Source of the DNA: an uncultured Actinomycetes bacterium
GTDB taxonomy: Bacteria > Actinomycetota > Thermoleophilia > Solirubrobacterales > 70-9
NCBI GenBank assembly: GCA_937907435.1
Contig: CALCIA010000137.1
Span: 66,801 to 130,800 of the forward strand
Direction: 5' to 3'
DNA: 64,000 nucleotides
In this document: positions 17,451 through 27,665 of the stretch, piece after piece
Layout: the number at the start of each line of letters is the position of its first letter
Numbering within the stretch: the stretch's first letter is position 1
Notes under the pieces: model-generated
Seen by the model: the letters and a program-made list of their open reading frames with translations, nothing else
The model's database searches: none
What the model was told of the DNA's origin: nothing
Made by a program: the position numbers and the translations under genes

Positions 17451-17565
17451 CCAGCAGGATGGCCACCACGCCCACCAGGATCCCGACGACGCGGAAGGCC
17501 AATCGCCCCTCGGCGAAGAGCAGCGCTCCTGCGGCCAGCGCAGTGACGGCCAGAAGCCACCTCAT
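17428..17565 (-). CDS. 45-aa two-helix membrane protein
   Basis: Starts at the ATG at 17565 behind GGAGG at a five-base spacing. It reads MRWLLAVTALAAGALLF, a short EGRLAF turn, then VVGILVGVVAILLAP and ends GPLS. Two hydrophobic segments with a short loop suggest a hairpin membrane protein. It is divergent from ccmE across a gap holding the best BlaI-type palindrome, so it may belong to the same regulon. No family is recognised. Confidence 0.5.
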   Translation of the reverse strand: MRWLLAVTALAAGALLFAEGRLAFRVVGILVGVVAILLAPVGPLS

Positions 17566-17674
17566 GGCCTCCAATCGCGACCCCCCTTTCACCCGAAGCG
17601 GGGAGGGCGGACGCCGCGACGTCTCGGTTGTGGCAAGTTCATCGGCGGCGGGAGGGAGCTAACTCATCGAGGAC

Positions 17675-17699
17675 ATACTCCTACGTTGCGTAGGAGTAT
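17675..17699. promoter_or_regulatory. BlaI-type operator, best palindrome of the block
   Basis: ATACTCCTACG, three bases, then CGTAGGAGTAT: a perfect 11-3-11 inverted repeat. It lies 14 bases before the ccmE start and is the longest copy of the repeat seen, so it probably defines the full consensus. Confidence 0.78.
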
Positions 17700-17713
17700 A
17701 GTTCCGGCTCCTC

Positions 17714-18139
17714 TTGAATCCCACTCGGAAGCGCAACTTTCGGCTCGCCGCCGCACTCGCCACCGCCGTTCTCCTCTCGGTGGCCCTCGCCTACACCAGC
17801 TTCAACGCGTCGGCTTCCGACGTCACGGCCGGACAGCTCCTGGCGATGGCCCGTCCGGGCCAGAGCTACGAGCTGGCCGGAACCGTGACCTCGGCGCACC
17901 GTGCCGGCGACACCCTCTTCTTCCGCATCCGCGATCCGAAGCGGGCCGCGGTCTCGGTCCCCGTCCGCTACGCCGGCTCGGTCCCCGACCCGTTCCGGGT
18001 CGGCCGCGCGGTGGTCGTCACGGTCCGCGAGGCGGGCCCGCGGTTCGTCGGCGAACCGAACACGCTGACCACCAAATGCCCCTCGAAGTTCAGGGCCGAA
18101 GGCGAACCCGACGGGACCGGCCCCGTGCTCGGGCGATGA
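17714..18139 (+). CDS. ccmE: CcmE-type heme chaperone, Cys variant
   Basis: A 141-aa protein with one N-terminal transmembrane helix (about 9-27) and an OB-fold domain (GQSYELAGTVTS, TLFFRIRDPK, PDPFRVGRAVVVTV). CcmE carries heme from CcmC to the CcmF synthase outside the membrane. The usual heme-binding histidine is absent; the equivalent place reads LTTKCPSKFRAE, with Cys122 and Phe126. This resembles the CxxxY form known in archaeal and some bacterial CcmE proteins, here CxxxF. The start is a TTG at 17714. The gene lies ten bases from ccmF in one operon behind a perfect operator. Confidence 0.85.
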   Translation: MNPTRKRNFRLAAALATAVLLSVALAYTSFNASASDVTAGQLLAMARPGQSYELAGTVTSAHRAGDTLFFRIRDPKRAAVSVPVRYAGSVPDPFRVGRAVVVTVREAGPRFVGEPNTLTTKCPSKFRAEGEPDGTGPVLGR

Positions 18140-18149
18140 GGCGCCGGGC

Positions 18150-20345
<2,196 letters not shown>

Positions 20346-20352
20346 GCAGGAG

Positions 20353-21570
20353 ATGTCGAAGCGCGGAAGGTCCGGGGTGCGCAAGAAGGGTGGGGCCGCG
20401 AGGCGGAAATCGAATCGCCCCAATCCGCCGAAGCCGACGACCACGCGCGCCGAGCGCCCGGCGGCGGGCACCAAGGCGGAGGACCGTGGCGGCTGGCGTC
20501 GGGAGGTCCTGGCCGAGGTCCTGCGGCCGACCTGCTGGTTCGATCCGGGAGAGGGGGAGGGCGCCCCTCGCTCGCTGACCATCTCCTTCACCGGAAGGCG
20601 GCTGGACGTCAAGGGCAAGCCGCGCGCGGGCGACAGATTCGTCCAGGCACAGATGGTGGAGGGCGTCGTCCCGGGCTCCGGTCCGGTCGCGGTGACCACC
20701 GAGGTCCGAGGGATGAATCCCGGCGAGTGGGAGGTCACCGCGGCACCATCCGCGAGGCTCTGCCGGAGCCGTCCGCTCCATGCTCTTGCGGCGGCGGAGG
20801 GATCCGGTCACGTCTTGTGGCCGCGGAGAGTCCGGCCCCGTGCGGCCCGGACCGAGAGACTAGCCAGCCAGATACGCCCCTGGGCGCCGATCCCCGGGGT
20901 GCATCCGGTGAGCTGGGGGGTGCTGGTCGGCCTGGGCGTCCTCGTGGGCCTCGTCGTGCAGGGGCTCCTCCTCTCGCGTGCCGGAGAGGACATCGGTGCG
21001 GCGCTCTTCGTGTCGGCCGCGGCGGTCGTCGCCGGTTGTGCGGGCGCGAAGGCCTGGTACGTCGTCGTCCAGCACGGGCGGCGGTTCGACGGCTGGTGTG
21101 TCCAGGGCGCGATCCTCGGAGGTGGGATCGCGGCCGGCATCGTTCTCCTGAGCGGGTCGGCGATCCACGCGGGCGCCTATCTCGATGCCACCGCCCCGGG
21201 GCTGATGCTCGGGATGGCCGTCGGCAGACCGGGCTGCTTCCTGGCGGGCTGCTGCTACGGCCGGCCCACCGCGTCCCGCTGGGGGATCTGGTCGTCGGAC
21301 CGTTGTGTCGGGATCCGACGGGTGCCGACCCAGCTGATCGAAGCGGCGCTCTGCCTGGCGATCGGGTTGGTGGCGCTGGTCCTGGCGCTGGTCGAGGGTC
21401 TGGACGGCTCGGGGCTACTTCTGGCTGGAAGCCTGGCCGCGTTCGTCCTCGGCAGGCAGATGATCCTGCCCTACCGTGCGCAGCCGCGGCAGACCTCCTT
21501 CGGCCGGCCCGCGACCATCGTCCTGGCGGCGGTCACCTTGATCGCCTCGGTCGCGATCGGTCTGCGCTGA
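20353..21570 (+). CDS. Lgt-family membrane protein with extra N-terminal domain
   Basis: A 405-aa protein starting eight bases after ccmF. The first 150 residues are basic, then form a small soluble domain (SLTISFTGRRLDVKGKPRAG, EVRGMNPGEWEVTA) that I do not recognise. From about residue 180 a membrane domain of seven helices resembles prolipoprotein diacylglyceryl transferases, but the signature reads GRPGCFLAGCCYGRPT with three cysteines instead of GRxGNxxNxE. It may be a specialised lipid transferase or a heme/thiol-related paralogue. Its place in the ccm operon suggests a role linked to cytochrome or thiol maturation (inference). The ATG sits very near its ribosome site; a GTG at 20332 is the alternative. 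Confidence 0.75.
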   Translation: MSKRGRSGVRKKGGAARRKSNRPNPPKPTTTRAERPAAGTKAEDRGGWRREVLAEVLRPTCWFDPGEGEGAPRSLTISFTGRRLDVKGKPRAGDRFVQAQMVEGVVPGSGPVAVTTEVRGMNPGEWEVTAAPSARLCRSRPLHALAAAEGSGHVLWPRRVRPRAARTERLASQIRPWAPIPGVHPVSWGVLVGLGVLVGLVVQGLLLSRAGEDIGAALFVSAAAVVAGCAGAKAWYVVVQHGRRFDGWCVQGAILGGGIAAGIVLLSGSAIHAGAYLDATAPGLMLGMAVGRPGCFLAGCCYGRPTASRWGIWSSDRCVGIRRVPTQLIEAALCLAIGLVALVLALVEGLDGSGLLLAGSLAAFVLGRQMILPYRAQPRQTSFGRPATIVLAAVTLIASVAIGLR

Positions 21571-21599
21571 GCTTCGCCGGGCCGCAGGCCGAATGGGGT

Positions 21600-22262
21600 C
21601 TATTTCGGCCGGGGCGCGGTGGCGACGTAGAAGGCCATCGTCCCGGTGGCCGTACGAAGCTGGTCCACCTGCTCCGCCCGCTGCAGCCCGGCGTCGGTGA
21701 AGATCGAAGGCAGGGCACCCTCCGCGTTCTCGCGGGTCAGCTCGAAGCCGTCGAGGCTGCGGACCGCGAGGAACGCGATCCGCATCAGCGCATCTTGAGG
21801 GGGACCCCAGTCGGCGACGAGGAGGCGCCCGCCTGGACGGAGGACGCGCGCGATCTCCGCCGCCGTCGCACGCTTGGCGGCAGGCTCCAGATGGTGGAAG
21901 AAGAGGGTCGAGAGGACGACGTCGAAGCGGCCGTCGTCGTAGGGCAGGTCGGTCGAATGGCCCTGGTCGAAGTCGACATGGGCGCCGGCCGAGGAAGCCT
22001 TCTGGCGCGCCCGTGCGAGTATCTCGGGATCGCCGTCGAGCCCGGTGACCTCGGCTCCCGGTTGGGCCCGTTCGGCCGCGATCGCCAGCGTGCCGGTCCC
22101 GCAGCCGAGGTCCAGTACGCGATCCTCGGCCTTCAACTCGGCGATCTCGAGCAGGCGCCGCTTGAAGGCGCCCTCCCGCGAGGTCAGGCGCACCACCGGG
22201 TCGTAGAGAGCGGTGAGGGCGCGATATCGGAGCGCCGGCACGTAGCGAGCGTCCTCACCCAT
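21600..22262 (-). CDS. ArsM/UbiE-like SAM-dependent methyltransferase
   Basis: A 220-aa class I methyltransferase: VLDLGCGTGTLAIAAERA, TGLDGDPEILARARQKA, FDVVLSTLFFHHLEP and ARVLRPGGRLLVADWG. The pattern is that of small-molecule methyltransferases; the substrate is unknown. It overlaps the upstream CcmI-like gene by eight bases, so it is translated from the same operator-controlled message. Confidence 0.85.
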   Translation of the reverse strand: MGEDARYVPALRYRALTALYDPVVRLTSREGAFKRRLLEIAELKAEDRVLDLGCGTGTLAIAAERAQPGAEVTGLDGDPEILARARQKASSAGAHVDFDQGHSTDLPYDDGRFDVVLSTLFFHHLEPAAKRATAAEIARVLRPGGRLLVADWGPPQDALMRIAFLAVRSLDGFELTRENAEGALPSIFTDAGLQRAEQVDQLRTATGTMAFYVATAPRPK

Positions 22263-22545
22263 GCGTGACCGACCGGGACGGCGGCTGGGGGTCCATCCGC
22301 GCGAGGATTTCGGCCGCTTCGCTGCGAAGAGTCGCGCGCCGGTGCAGGTAATCCTCCTCGGAGAGCTTTCCGGCAGCGTGGTCCAGTTCGGTGTCCCGCA
22401 GCTCGCGGTACTTCGCCTCCTTGAGGGCCTCGAGCTCCTCGTGGCGGACGTCGGCCGGGTCGCCGGCGCCGCGACGGCGCCACAGCGGGGCCGCCACCAA
22501 TGGTGCCACGACGGCGACCAGGATCAGCGCGTAGGCGAACTCCAC
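22255..22545 (-). CDS. CcmI/CcmH-type cytochrome c biogenesis membrane protein
   Basis: About 96 aa from a GTG at 22545. It has one N-terminal transmembrane helix (FAYALILVAVVAPLVAAPLW) and a cytoplasmic helical part (LEALKEAKYRELRDTELDHA, KLSEEDYLHRRATLRSEAAE), the layout of short CcmI-like proteins that help present apocytochrome c. A longer open frame upstream belongs to another broken gene. I chose this start because a perfect operator ends two bases before it and the membrane helix begins right after, giving a nearly leaderless message. Confidence 0.7.
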   Translation of the reverse strand: MEFAYALILVAVVAPLVAAPLWRRRGAGDPADVRHEELEALKEAKYRELRDTELDHAAGKLSEEDYLHRRATLRSEAAEILARMDPQPPSRSVTHG

Positions 22546-22547
22546 GA

Positions 22548-22560
22548 CTACATTATGTAG
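22548..22560 (-). promoter_or_regulatory. BlaI-type operator abutting the CcmI-like start
   Basis: CTACAT-A-ATGTAG on the minus strand, extended to ACTCCTACATAATGTAGTC, which repeats the ACTCCTAC half-site of 17675 and 14490. It ends two bases before the GTG start, the same geometry as at the DUF3105 gene (2527). Confidence 0.65.
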
Positions 22561-22592
22561 GAGTTCTGGGCGCCGGCGGAACTCCTGCTCGC

Positions 22593-23003
22593 TCATGTCC
22601 CAGAAAAGTTGGATCCGCAGGCACACCGTCCGCCTCGGTCGGATGCCTCGAGGCAAAGGACCGGCTGTTGCCCCCTCGTCGCCGGTGACCGTGAAGTCGC
22701 TCGGGTCGATCGGTACGGTCCCGTCGCCTTCGCGAGGGTCAGGACGAGAGGCGGACTAGTCGAAGGCACGGGGACTCCGCCCCTCTCGGGCACGGTGGGA
22801 CCAGCGGCCGTCGCCAGCAGCGTCCCGCCCCCGAGATGCACCGACACCGATTCGCCCTGGATCGTAAGCGCGGGCCTCGTCTCGCCGGCCGTGAGCACGC
22901 GGCCGACCGGGACCTTCGCCCTCGGCAGCCAGCTCGGTAGACCGCCGCCCACCGGCGACGGCGGGTTGAGTTGGACGCCGTCCGGCAGCACGTCGATCGT
23001 CAT
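22593..23003 (-). pseudogene. Possible secreted domain protein, frameshifted
   Basis: From the ATG at 23003 a coherent beta-rich sequence runs VGRVLTAGETRPALTIQGES, then PLVLTLAKA. Near 22735 the frame loses sense, while the frame one base off continues EGDGTVPIDPSDFTVTGDEG, reminiscent of the ends of DUF4352-like Ig-fold domains. The pieces look like one gene broken by a single base. No signal peptide is seen, so the true start may be elsewhere. Recognition is weak. Confidence 0.35.
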
Positions 23004-23223
23004 CTGGGGCTTCGACGTCGAGATCGGTTGACGTGGAGTTCCCGCGCTTTAAGGGCTGCTGGCAACATCTGAGTCTGAATCGCGAAGGCCTCGGCGGCCG
23101 GGTTCGTCTCTACATAAGGGTCCTTATCGGGCGTGGATGCAAAGCGACCTGCGAGGCCGCTGCGTCGTGCGGTCCGTGACGCGACGACTTGTAGCGCGGA
23201 CGGAGGTTTGCGAACATACGTTC

Positions 23224-23418
23224 GTGTCCTCGGACAAGGACAAGCTCGCGATCCTTGACGCTGCCATCGCCTGCCGGCCGGCGGCGCTGCGGGTCGAGGC
23301 GGAGGACGGCGATGCCGTCGAGTGGCTGGCGAGGGCTGGACTGCTGATCAATGCCGGGGACGGGACCGTCACTCCCACCCGCGCCGCGGTCCACTACGAC
23401 GAACTGGTCAGAGGATGA
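23224..23418 (+). CDS. Small hypothetical protein, possible winged-helix
   Basis: 64 aa from a GTG at 23224, or 93 aa from an ATG at 23137. The conserved-looking part reads KDKLAILDAAIACRPAALR, then EWLARAGLLINAGDGTVTPT, compatible with a small wing-like domain. Its stop overlaps the next start (ATGA). No family is recognised and no ribosome site decides the start. Confidence 0.45.
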   Translation: MSSDKDKLAILDAAIACRPAALRVEAEDGDAVEWLARAGLLINAGDGTVTPTRAAVHYDELVRG

Positions 23419-23621
23419 GCGGGATGCGCTGCGCCGGATGCGGTCATCTCCGCCAATATTTTCGACCCGTGGTGGTCGTGCGCGACGGTCTGGCGATAGT
23501 GGCTACCGAAGGGACCCCGGCCCGAGACGAGGTGGGTGTCCAGCGCTTCCACGAGCGTTGCTACGAGGCCGCCCGGAAAGCGGATCCTTCGCTGCCGGAC
23601 ATCGCTCGCTCAGACAGCTGA
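23415..23621 (+). CDS. Small putative zinc-ribbon protein
   Basis: 68 aa from an ATG overlapping the previous stop. CAGCGHL near the start and HERCYEAARK near the end provide paired cysteines and a histidine, as in small treble-clef or zinc-ribbon proteins. The coupling with the preceding small gene supports both being real. Function unknown. Confidence 0.5.
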   Translation: MSGMRCAGCGHLRQYFRPVVVVRDGLAIVATEGTPARDEVGVQRFHERCYEAARKADPSLPDIARSDS

Positions 23622-23844
23622 GTCCGTCGTCGAGGCGCGTTGCTGGCGCCCCTTCTCAGATGAGGTGCACGCCCTTCGTGTTGGAGCGTCCACCGGTCGA
23701 CTACTTAACTCGGGCTTTCTCAATCGTTCTTACCGAGCTAAGTGGTTTGCGATCTCCCATATGTGGGAATTCATTGAACGTTTAGGCGGCGTGGGAAGCC
23801 GTTTTGTCGGGAGGGACGTTGGCAAGACTGGGATTGTTAAGAGG

Positions 23845-23874
23845 GGGGGCCACTTTTCGGCCTCGCGGCTCTGT
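23845..23874 (+). promoter_or_regulatory. 30-nt leader element, copy 1
   Basis: GGGGGCCACTTTTCGGCC, then TCGCGGCTCTGT, just before the ribosome site of the sigma-like gene. A near-identical element with two T bases shifted (29283-29312) precedes the ArsR gene. GGCC..GGCC can form a short stem. The 260 bases upstream hold no gene that I can support. Confidence 0.5.
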
Positions 23875-23881
23875 AGAGGTG

Positions 23882-25354
23882 ATGGACTCTCCCACTCACC
23901 CGGCTGGTCTCGGGCGGCGCCCGCATCTGCTCGAGGATTTCGGGCCTGGTCGCCAGCGCGGCCAGATGCTCCGAAGGCAACTGGCCGAGCGCTTTCCGGA
24001 TCGATCACCCGACGAGGTCGAGGACGCGGTGCAGGCGGCATGCCAGAAGTTCCTCGCCGACTCCGACGCCGTCGGATTTACCGAGCCGCCGCGAATCTAT
24101 GCTTGGCTGCGGACCGCCGCCTACCGAGAGATGGTCCACGAGCTGGAAGGACAGACGCGGATGACGGCGGCGGATCCGAACGGTTCGTTGCTGGAGACAG
24201 AGGCCTCCGATGAGCCGGGTCCGGTCGCCGACCTGATGGAGATCGAGAAGCAGGCAGAGCTCAAGATCCTTGTGGAACAGGTGTCCTCGACGCTCTCGGA
24301 CTCGCGGCGCCAGGTCTTCGTTCTCTGGGCCGCCGGACGAAGGCGTCCGGAAATCGCGGAACAGCTCGGGATCAGCGACCGCGCCGTGAAGAAGGCCCTC
24401 GAAGAGGTGATGCGAAACGCCCGAGAGGTATTGACCCGCCAGACCGGCGGCGGTTGCGCGGAGGGTGAGTCGTTGGTGTTGCGGTTGACCTGCGGACTGG
24501 CGGCGGCGGGCGAGGCGGTGCGCGCTCGTCTTCATCTTCAGCATTGCGGCCGGTGCTCGGCCTTCTCGGAGGAGCTCGCGGCGTGGAAAGACAAGGTGCC
24601 GGCGGTTCTGCCTCCCGTCGCGGTCGAAGTCGCACACCCAGGGCTCTTGGGACGCGTGGTGGGTCGCGTCGGTGAAGCGGTCGGCTCAGCGAGGCGCCAC
24701 GTCCTCGGCGGAGGCGCCCAGATAAAGCAGCAGGCGACCTTGGCGACCTACGGTCGGGCCCCGGATCCCACGCCCTTCATCGGGACGCGTCCCGGCACGG
24801 TGGCGGCGGTCGTCGCCGGCTGCCTCGCGATCGGCGGCGGCGCGGCCACCATCTGCTCCCAGCCAGGTGTCGACCCCATCGGGGCGGCGGCGGACCTCTT
24901 CTCCGGCACCTCCGAAGAAACCGCGAAAGAACCGAGCCCGCCGAAGGCCGAAGAACCCGCCGTTCCCCCGCCGGCCGAAGAACCCGCCGAAGAGCCCGTG
25001 GTCGCACCTGTCTACGGGACGGAAGAAGCGGCGGAATCGGAACCATCTAAGTCGACCCCTTCGGAAGCCCAGCCGCACGAAGGATCGTCGTCGAAGGAAC
25101 ACGAAGCGACCGCGGTCGAACCCGCCGTGAGCGAACCGGAAGAAGTGGCCGTCGAAGAAGCGACTCCGCCGCCGCCCGAACAGAGCTTCGAAGCAGCCTC
25201 GCCGGAGTACCCGGCGGTCGAATCCTCCTCGCCCTCGACCTCGTCTTCCTCGTCGTCTCCGTCCACGTCCTCTTCCGGATCGGAATCGTCGTCCTCCGCG
25301 GCCGAACCCGCCGCGGTGCCGAAGAACGAAGCAACCCAATTTGGAGGTCCCTGA
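23882..25354 (+). CDS. ECF-like sigma factor fused to membrane helix and Pro/Glu/Ser-rich tail
   Basis: A 490-aa protein. Residues 40-90 resemble sigma region 2 (DEVEDAVQAACQKFLAD, RIYAWLRTAAYREMVHELEG). Residues 130-185 are a region 4 helix-turn-helix (TLSDSRRQVFVLWAAGRR, EIAEQLGISDRAVKKALEEV). An HLQHCGRCSAFSEELA segment (218-233) looks like a zinc anti-sigma motif. A hydrophobic helix lies at about 306-325, followed by a 160-residue tail rich in Pro, Glu and Ser. It would be a membrane-tethered sigma factor carrying its own control domain. Secreted-protein genes follow directly. The ATG at 23882 was chosen for its GAGGTG ribosome site. Confidence 0.75.
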   Translation: MDSPTHPAGLGRRPHLLEDFGPGRQRGQMLRRQLAERFPDRSPDEVEDAVQAACQKFLADSDAVGFTEPPRIYAWLRTAAYREMVHELEGQTRMTAADPNGSLLETEASDEPGPVADLMEIEKQAELKILVEQVSSTLSDSRRQVFVLWAAGRRRPEIAEQLGISDRAVKKALEEVMRNAREVLTRQTGGGCAEGESLVLRLTCGLAAAGEAVRARLHLQHCGRCSAFSEELAAWKDKVPAVLPPVAVEVAHPGLLGRVVGRVGEAVGSARRHVLGGGAQIKQQATLATYGRAPDPTPFIGTRPGTVAAVVAGCLAIGGGAATICSQPGVDPIGAAADLFSGTSEETAKEPSPPKAEEPAVPPPAEEPAEEPVVAPVYGTEEAAESEPSKSTPSEAQPHEGSSSKEHEATAVEPAVSEPEEVAVEEATPPPPEQSFEAASPEYPAVESSSPSTSSSSSSPSTSSSGSESSSSAAEPAAVPKNEATQFGGP

Positions 25355-25356
25355 AG

Positions 25357-27639
25357 ATGCAGTCCCCCAGCACCCGGGTCCGTGGCCGCAAGCTCGCGGC
25401 GGCGCTCGCCGTCATCCTCGTCGCGCTCGTCTCGGGCGCCTTCGCAGCGATCTCGCCTTCGTCGGCTCTGGCAGGAGAATTCACCATCTCCTCCTGCCAG
25501 GCGAACGGCGAATTCTCCTCCGGCGCGTTCGAAAACTTCGCCACCAGAGGGATGAAGTGGCGGCGCGCCTGCAATCCACTCGGGCCAGGCCTCCGTGGCC
25601 TCGTCACCGCGAACGTCCCCCGGGAAGGGCACGTGGCGAAGGGCTCACAATCCGCCTTCGTCCTCGAAGCCCCGCCGGAAACGACCTTCTCGAACCTGAA
25701 GTGGTCGGGCGAGGCCCATCGGCGTGACTGCCGGTATGCGTTGCAGCTCTACGCGATCCGGCCCGACGGTAGCTCTGACCCGATCCGCGATGTCATGGCG
25801 AACAAGAAGTGCCCGAAGAGCGCGAAGGCTGCGCAAGGTGCGAGCTGGCCGCGCCCGACCCTTTACGAACTGGGAGGGGCGACCAAGTTGGTACAGCGCG
25901 TCGTGTGCATGGGCGCCCCGACGGTCGAATACTGCTCGGGCAAGGGCCAGAACTACCTCGAGACCTTCACCTCCGAAGCGACGGTGGTCGACGAAACCGC
26001 GCCGTCGGTATCGGTGAGCGGCGGCGGAGGATTCCTCGCTGGCGAATGGACGGCCGGGACCCAGAGCATCGGTTACGAAGCCTCCGACAACACTGGGGTG
26101 AAGCTCGTTCAAGTGATCGCCGACGGAGGCACGCGTGGGGAATCCGGGAGTCAGTGCGATTACACCCAACGCATCCCCTGCCCGAGCGGGTCGGGTTCGA
26201 TCAACCTCGACACGACGAAGCTCGGAGAAGGGACCCAGCAGATCGACTTGAAGGCGACCGACGCCGCGGGCAACCAGGCCGAATCGAGCCCGACGACGGT
26301 GCGGATTGACAACACGCCCCCCGGCGCCGTCCCGGTCGCCGTGGAAGGCGGGGAAGCCTGGCGGAACCATGATGCCTTCGCCGTCGCCTGGGCGAACCCC
26401 GACGAAGGAGACCGCGCACCGATCGTCGCGGCGCACTGGCGGATCTGCCGGGTGGGGACCCAGGAATGCCAGACCGGCACCACCAACGGTCCCTCCGTTG
26501 CGGCGATCGGCGGACTCGCCGTCCCCGGTCCCGGCGAATGGGAAATCCAGATGTGGCGCCAGGACGCGGCCGGGAACACCCAATCGCAGAACGCCTCGGT
26601 GCCGGCCCGGTTGCGGTTCGATCCCGAACCGCCAGAAGTCGGATTCGAGCCGATCGCGGCCCAGGATCCGACGCGCATCGCGGTCCACCTCGCCGACAAG
26701 CTCTCCGGCGTCGAAGGCGGCGAAATGGAGATGAGCCGGGTCGGATCGGGCGTGTGGCAGCCGCTTTCGAGCACCCTCGAAGGCGACGAACTAGTCACCC
26801 GCATCGACGACGCGAGCCTGCCGGCGGGCGAATACCAGCTGCGGGCCACCGCCAGCGACCGGGCGGGGAACCAGGCAAGCTCCGAAAGCCGGGTCGACGG
26901 CCAGCCGATGAAAATCAACCTGCCGCTGCGGGTGCCGACGACGGTCGACGCCGCCGTCCTCACTCACCACATAGTGGAAAAGGTCGTCCACCGCCACGGA
27001 AAGCGGCACGTCAAGAAGCACGAAGTAAGCGAAACCGGTTCGCAGGCGACGGTGGAATTCGGCTCGAAGGCGGAATTTTCTGGACACCTTCTCGACAAGT
27101 CCGGGAACCCGATTGCCGGCGCTTCGGTCGCGGTCTGGCAGGCCATCCCGGAACAGCAGGGCGAAACCCAGGTCGCGACTCTCACGACCGGCTCCGACGG
27201 CGGCTTCAGCTACGGAGTCACCCCGGAATCGTCGCGGCACCTGCGCTTCGTCTACTCGGGTACGCCGACCAGCCTGCCCGCCGAAGGGAGTGCGGAAGTC
27301 CTCGTCCACTCCGCCAGCACGATCAAGGTCGCGCCGACCCACGTCCTGAACGGCGGCTCGGTCATCTTCAGCGGCGACGTGGAGGGGAGGCCACTCCCGG
27401 CCGCGGGAAAGCTGGTCGAGCTACAGGTCCGCCTCACGCATGAATGGTCGACCTTCCGCACGATCCGAACCGATCCCGAAGGCCGCTGGAGCATCGAATA
27501 TCCCTTCAAACGCACGTGCGGCAAGGAGGAATACAAGTTCCGGGCGAGGCTCCCCGGCGAGGGCGGGTTCCCGCTCGAGCCTGGCCAGAGCCACGTGATC
27601 GACGTCATCGTGAGAGGTAGACCATGTCCGACGGCCTGA
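25357..27639 (+). CDS. Large secreted protein with Ig-like domains
   Basis: A 760-aa protein. A signal peptide (LAAALAVILVALVSGAFAA) is followed by an N-terminal domain with paired cysteines, then Ig-like/bacterial-surface modules. Recurring features are DETAPSVSVSGGG, SYEASDNTGVK-like strands, DAAGNQAESSPTTVRIDNTP and DRAGNQASSES, typical of Big/HYR-type repeats. The last 200 residues contain a carboxypeptidase-regulatory-like fold (GHLLDKSGNPIAGASVAVWQ). No membrane anchor or sortase motif is seen. It starts two bases after the sigma-like gene and may be its main product. Probable role: cell-surface adhesion or structure. Confidence 0.8.
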   Translation: MQSPSTRVRGRKLAAALAVILVALVSGAFAAISPSSALAGEFTISSCQANGEFSSGAFENFATRGMKWRRACNPLGPGLRGLVTANVPREGHVAKGSQSAFVLEAPPETTFSNLKWSGEAHRRDCRYALQLYAIRPDGSSDPIRDVMANKKCPKSAKAAQGASWPRPTLYELGGATKLVQRVVCMGAPTVEYCSGKGQNYLETFTSEATVVDETAPSVSVSGGGGFLAGEWTAGTQSIGYEASDNTGVKLVQVIADGGTRGESGSQCDYTQRIPCPSGSGSINLDTTKLGEGTQQIDLKATDAAGNQAESSPTTVRIDNTPPGAVPVAVEGGEAWRNHDAFAVAWANPDEGDRAPIVAAHWRICRVGTQECQTGTTNGPSVAAIGGLAVPGPGEWEIQMWRQDAAGNTQSQNASVPARLRFDPEPPEVGFEPIAAQDPTRIAVHLADKLSGVEGGEMEMSRVGSGVWQPLSSTLEGDELVTRIDDASLPAGEYQLRATASDRAGNQASSESRVDGQPMKINLPLRVPTTVDAAVLTHHIVEKVVHRHGKRHVKKHEVSETGSQATVEFGSKAEFSGHLLDKSGNPIAGASVAVWQAIPEQQGETQVATLTTGSDGGFSYGVTPESSRHLRFVYSGTPTSLPAEGSAEVLVHSASTIKVAPTHVLNGGSVIFSGDVEGRPLPAAGKLVELQVRLTHEWSTFRTIRTDPEGRWSIEYPFKRTCGKEEYKFRARLPGEGGFPLEPGQSHVIDVIVRGRPCPTA

Positions 27640-27665
27640 AACCAAGCAGAAGAAGGAGATCGACG

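Noticed and set aside
15530..17560. 676-aa open frame on the minus strand
   Set aside because: Long antisense frames are common in high-GC coding DNA. The plus strand encodes a clear acyltransferase, and this frame is Arg/Gly/Asp-rich.
25205..25310. Serine-coding TCC/TCG/TCT repeats as a CRISPR-like or satellite repeat
   Set aside because: They are the low-complexity Ser tail of the sigma-like protein, with no spacers or repeat units.
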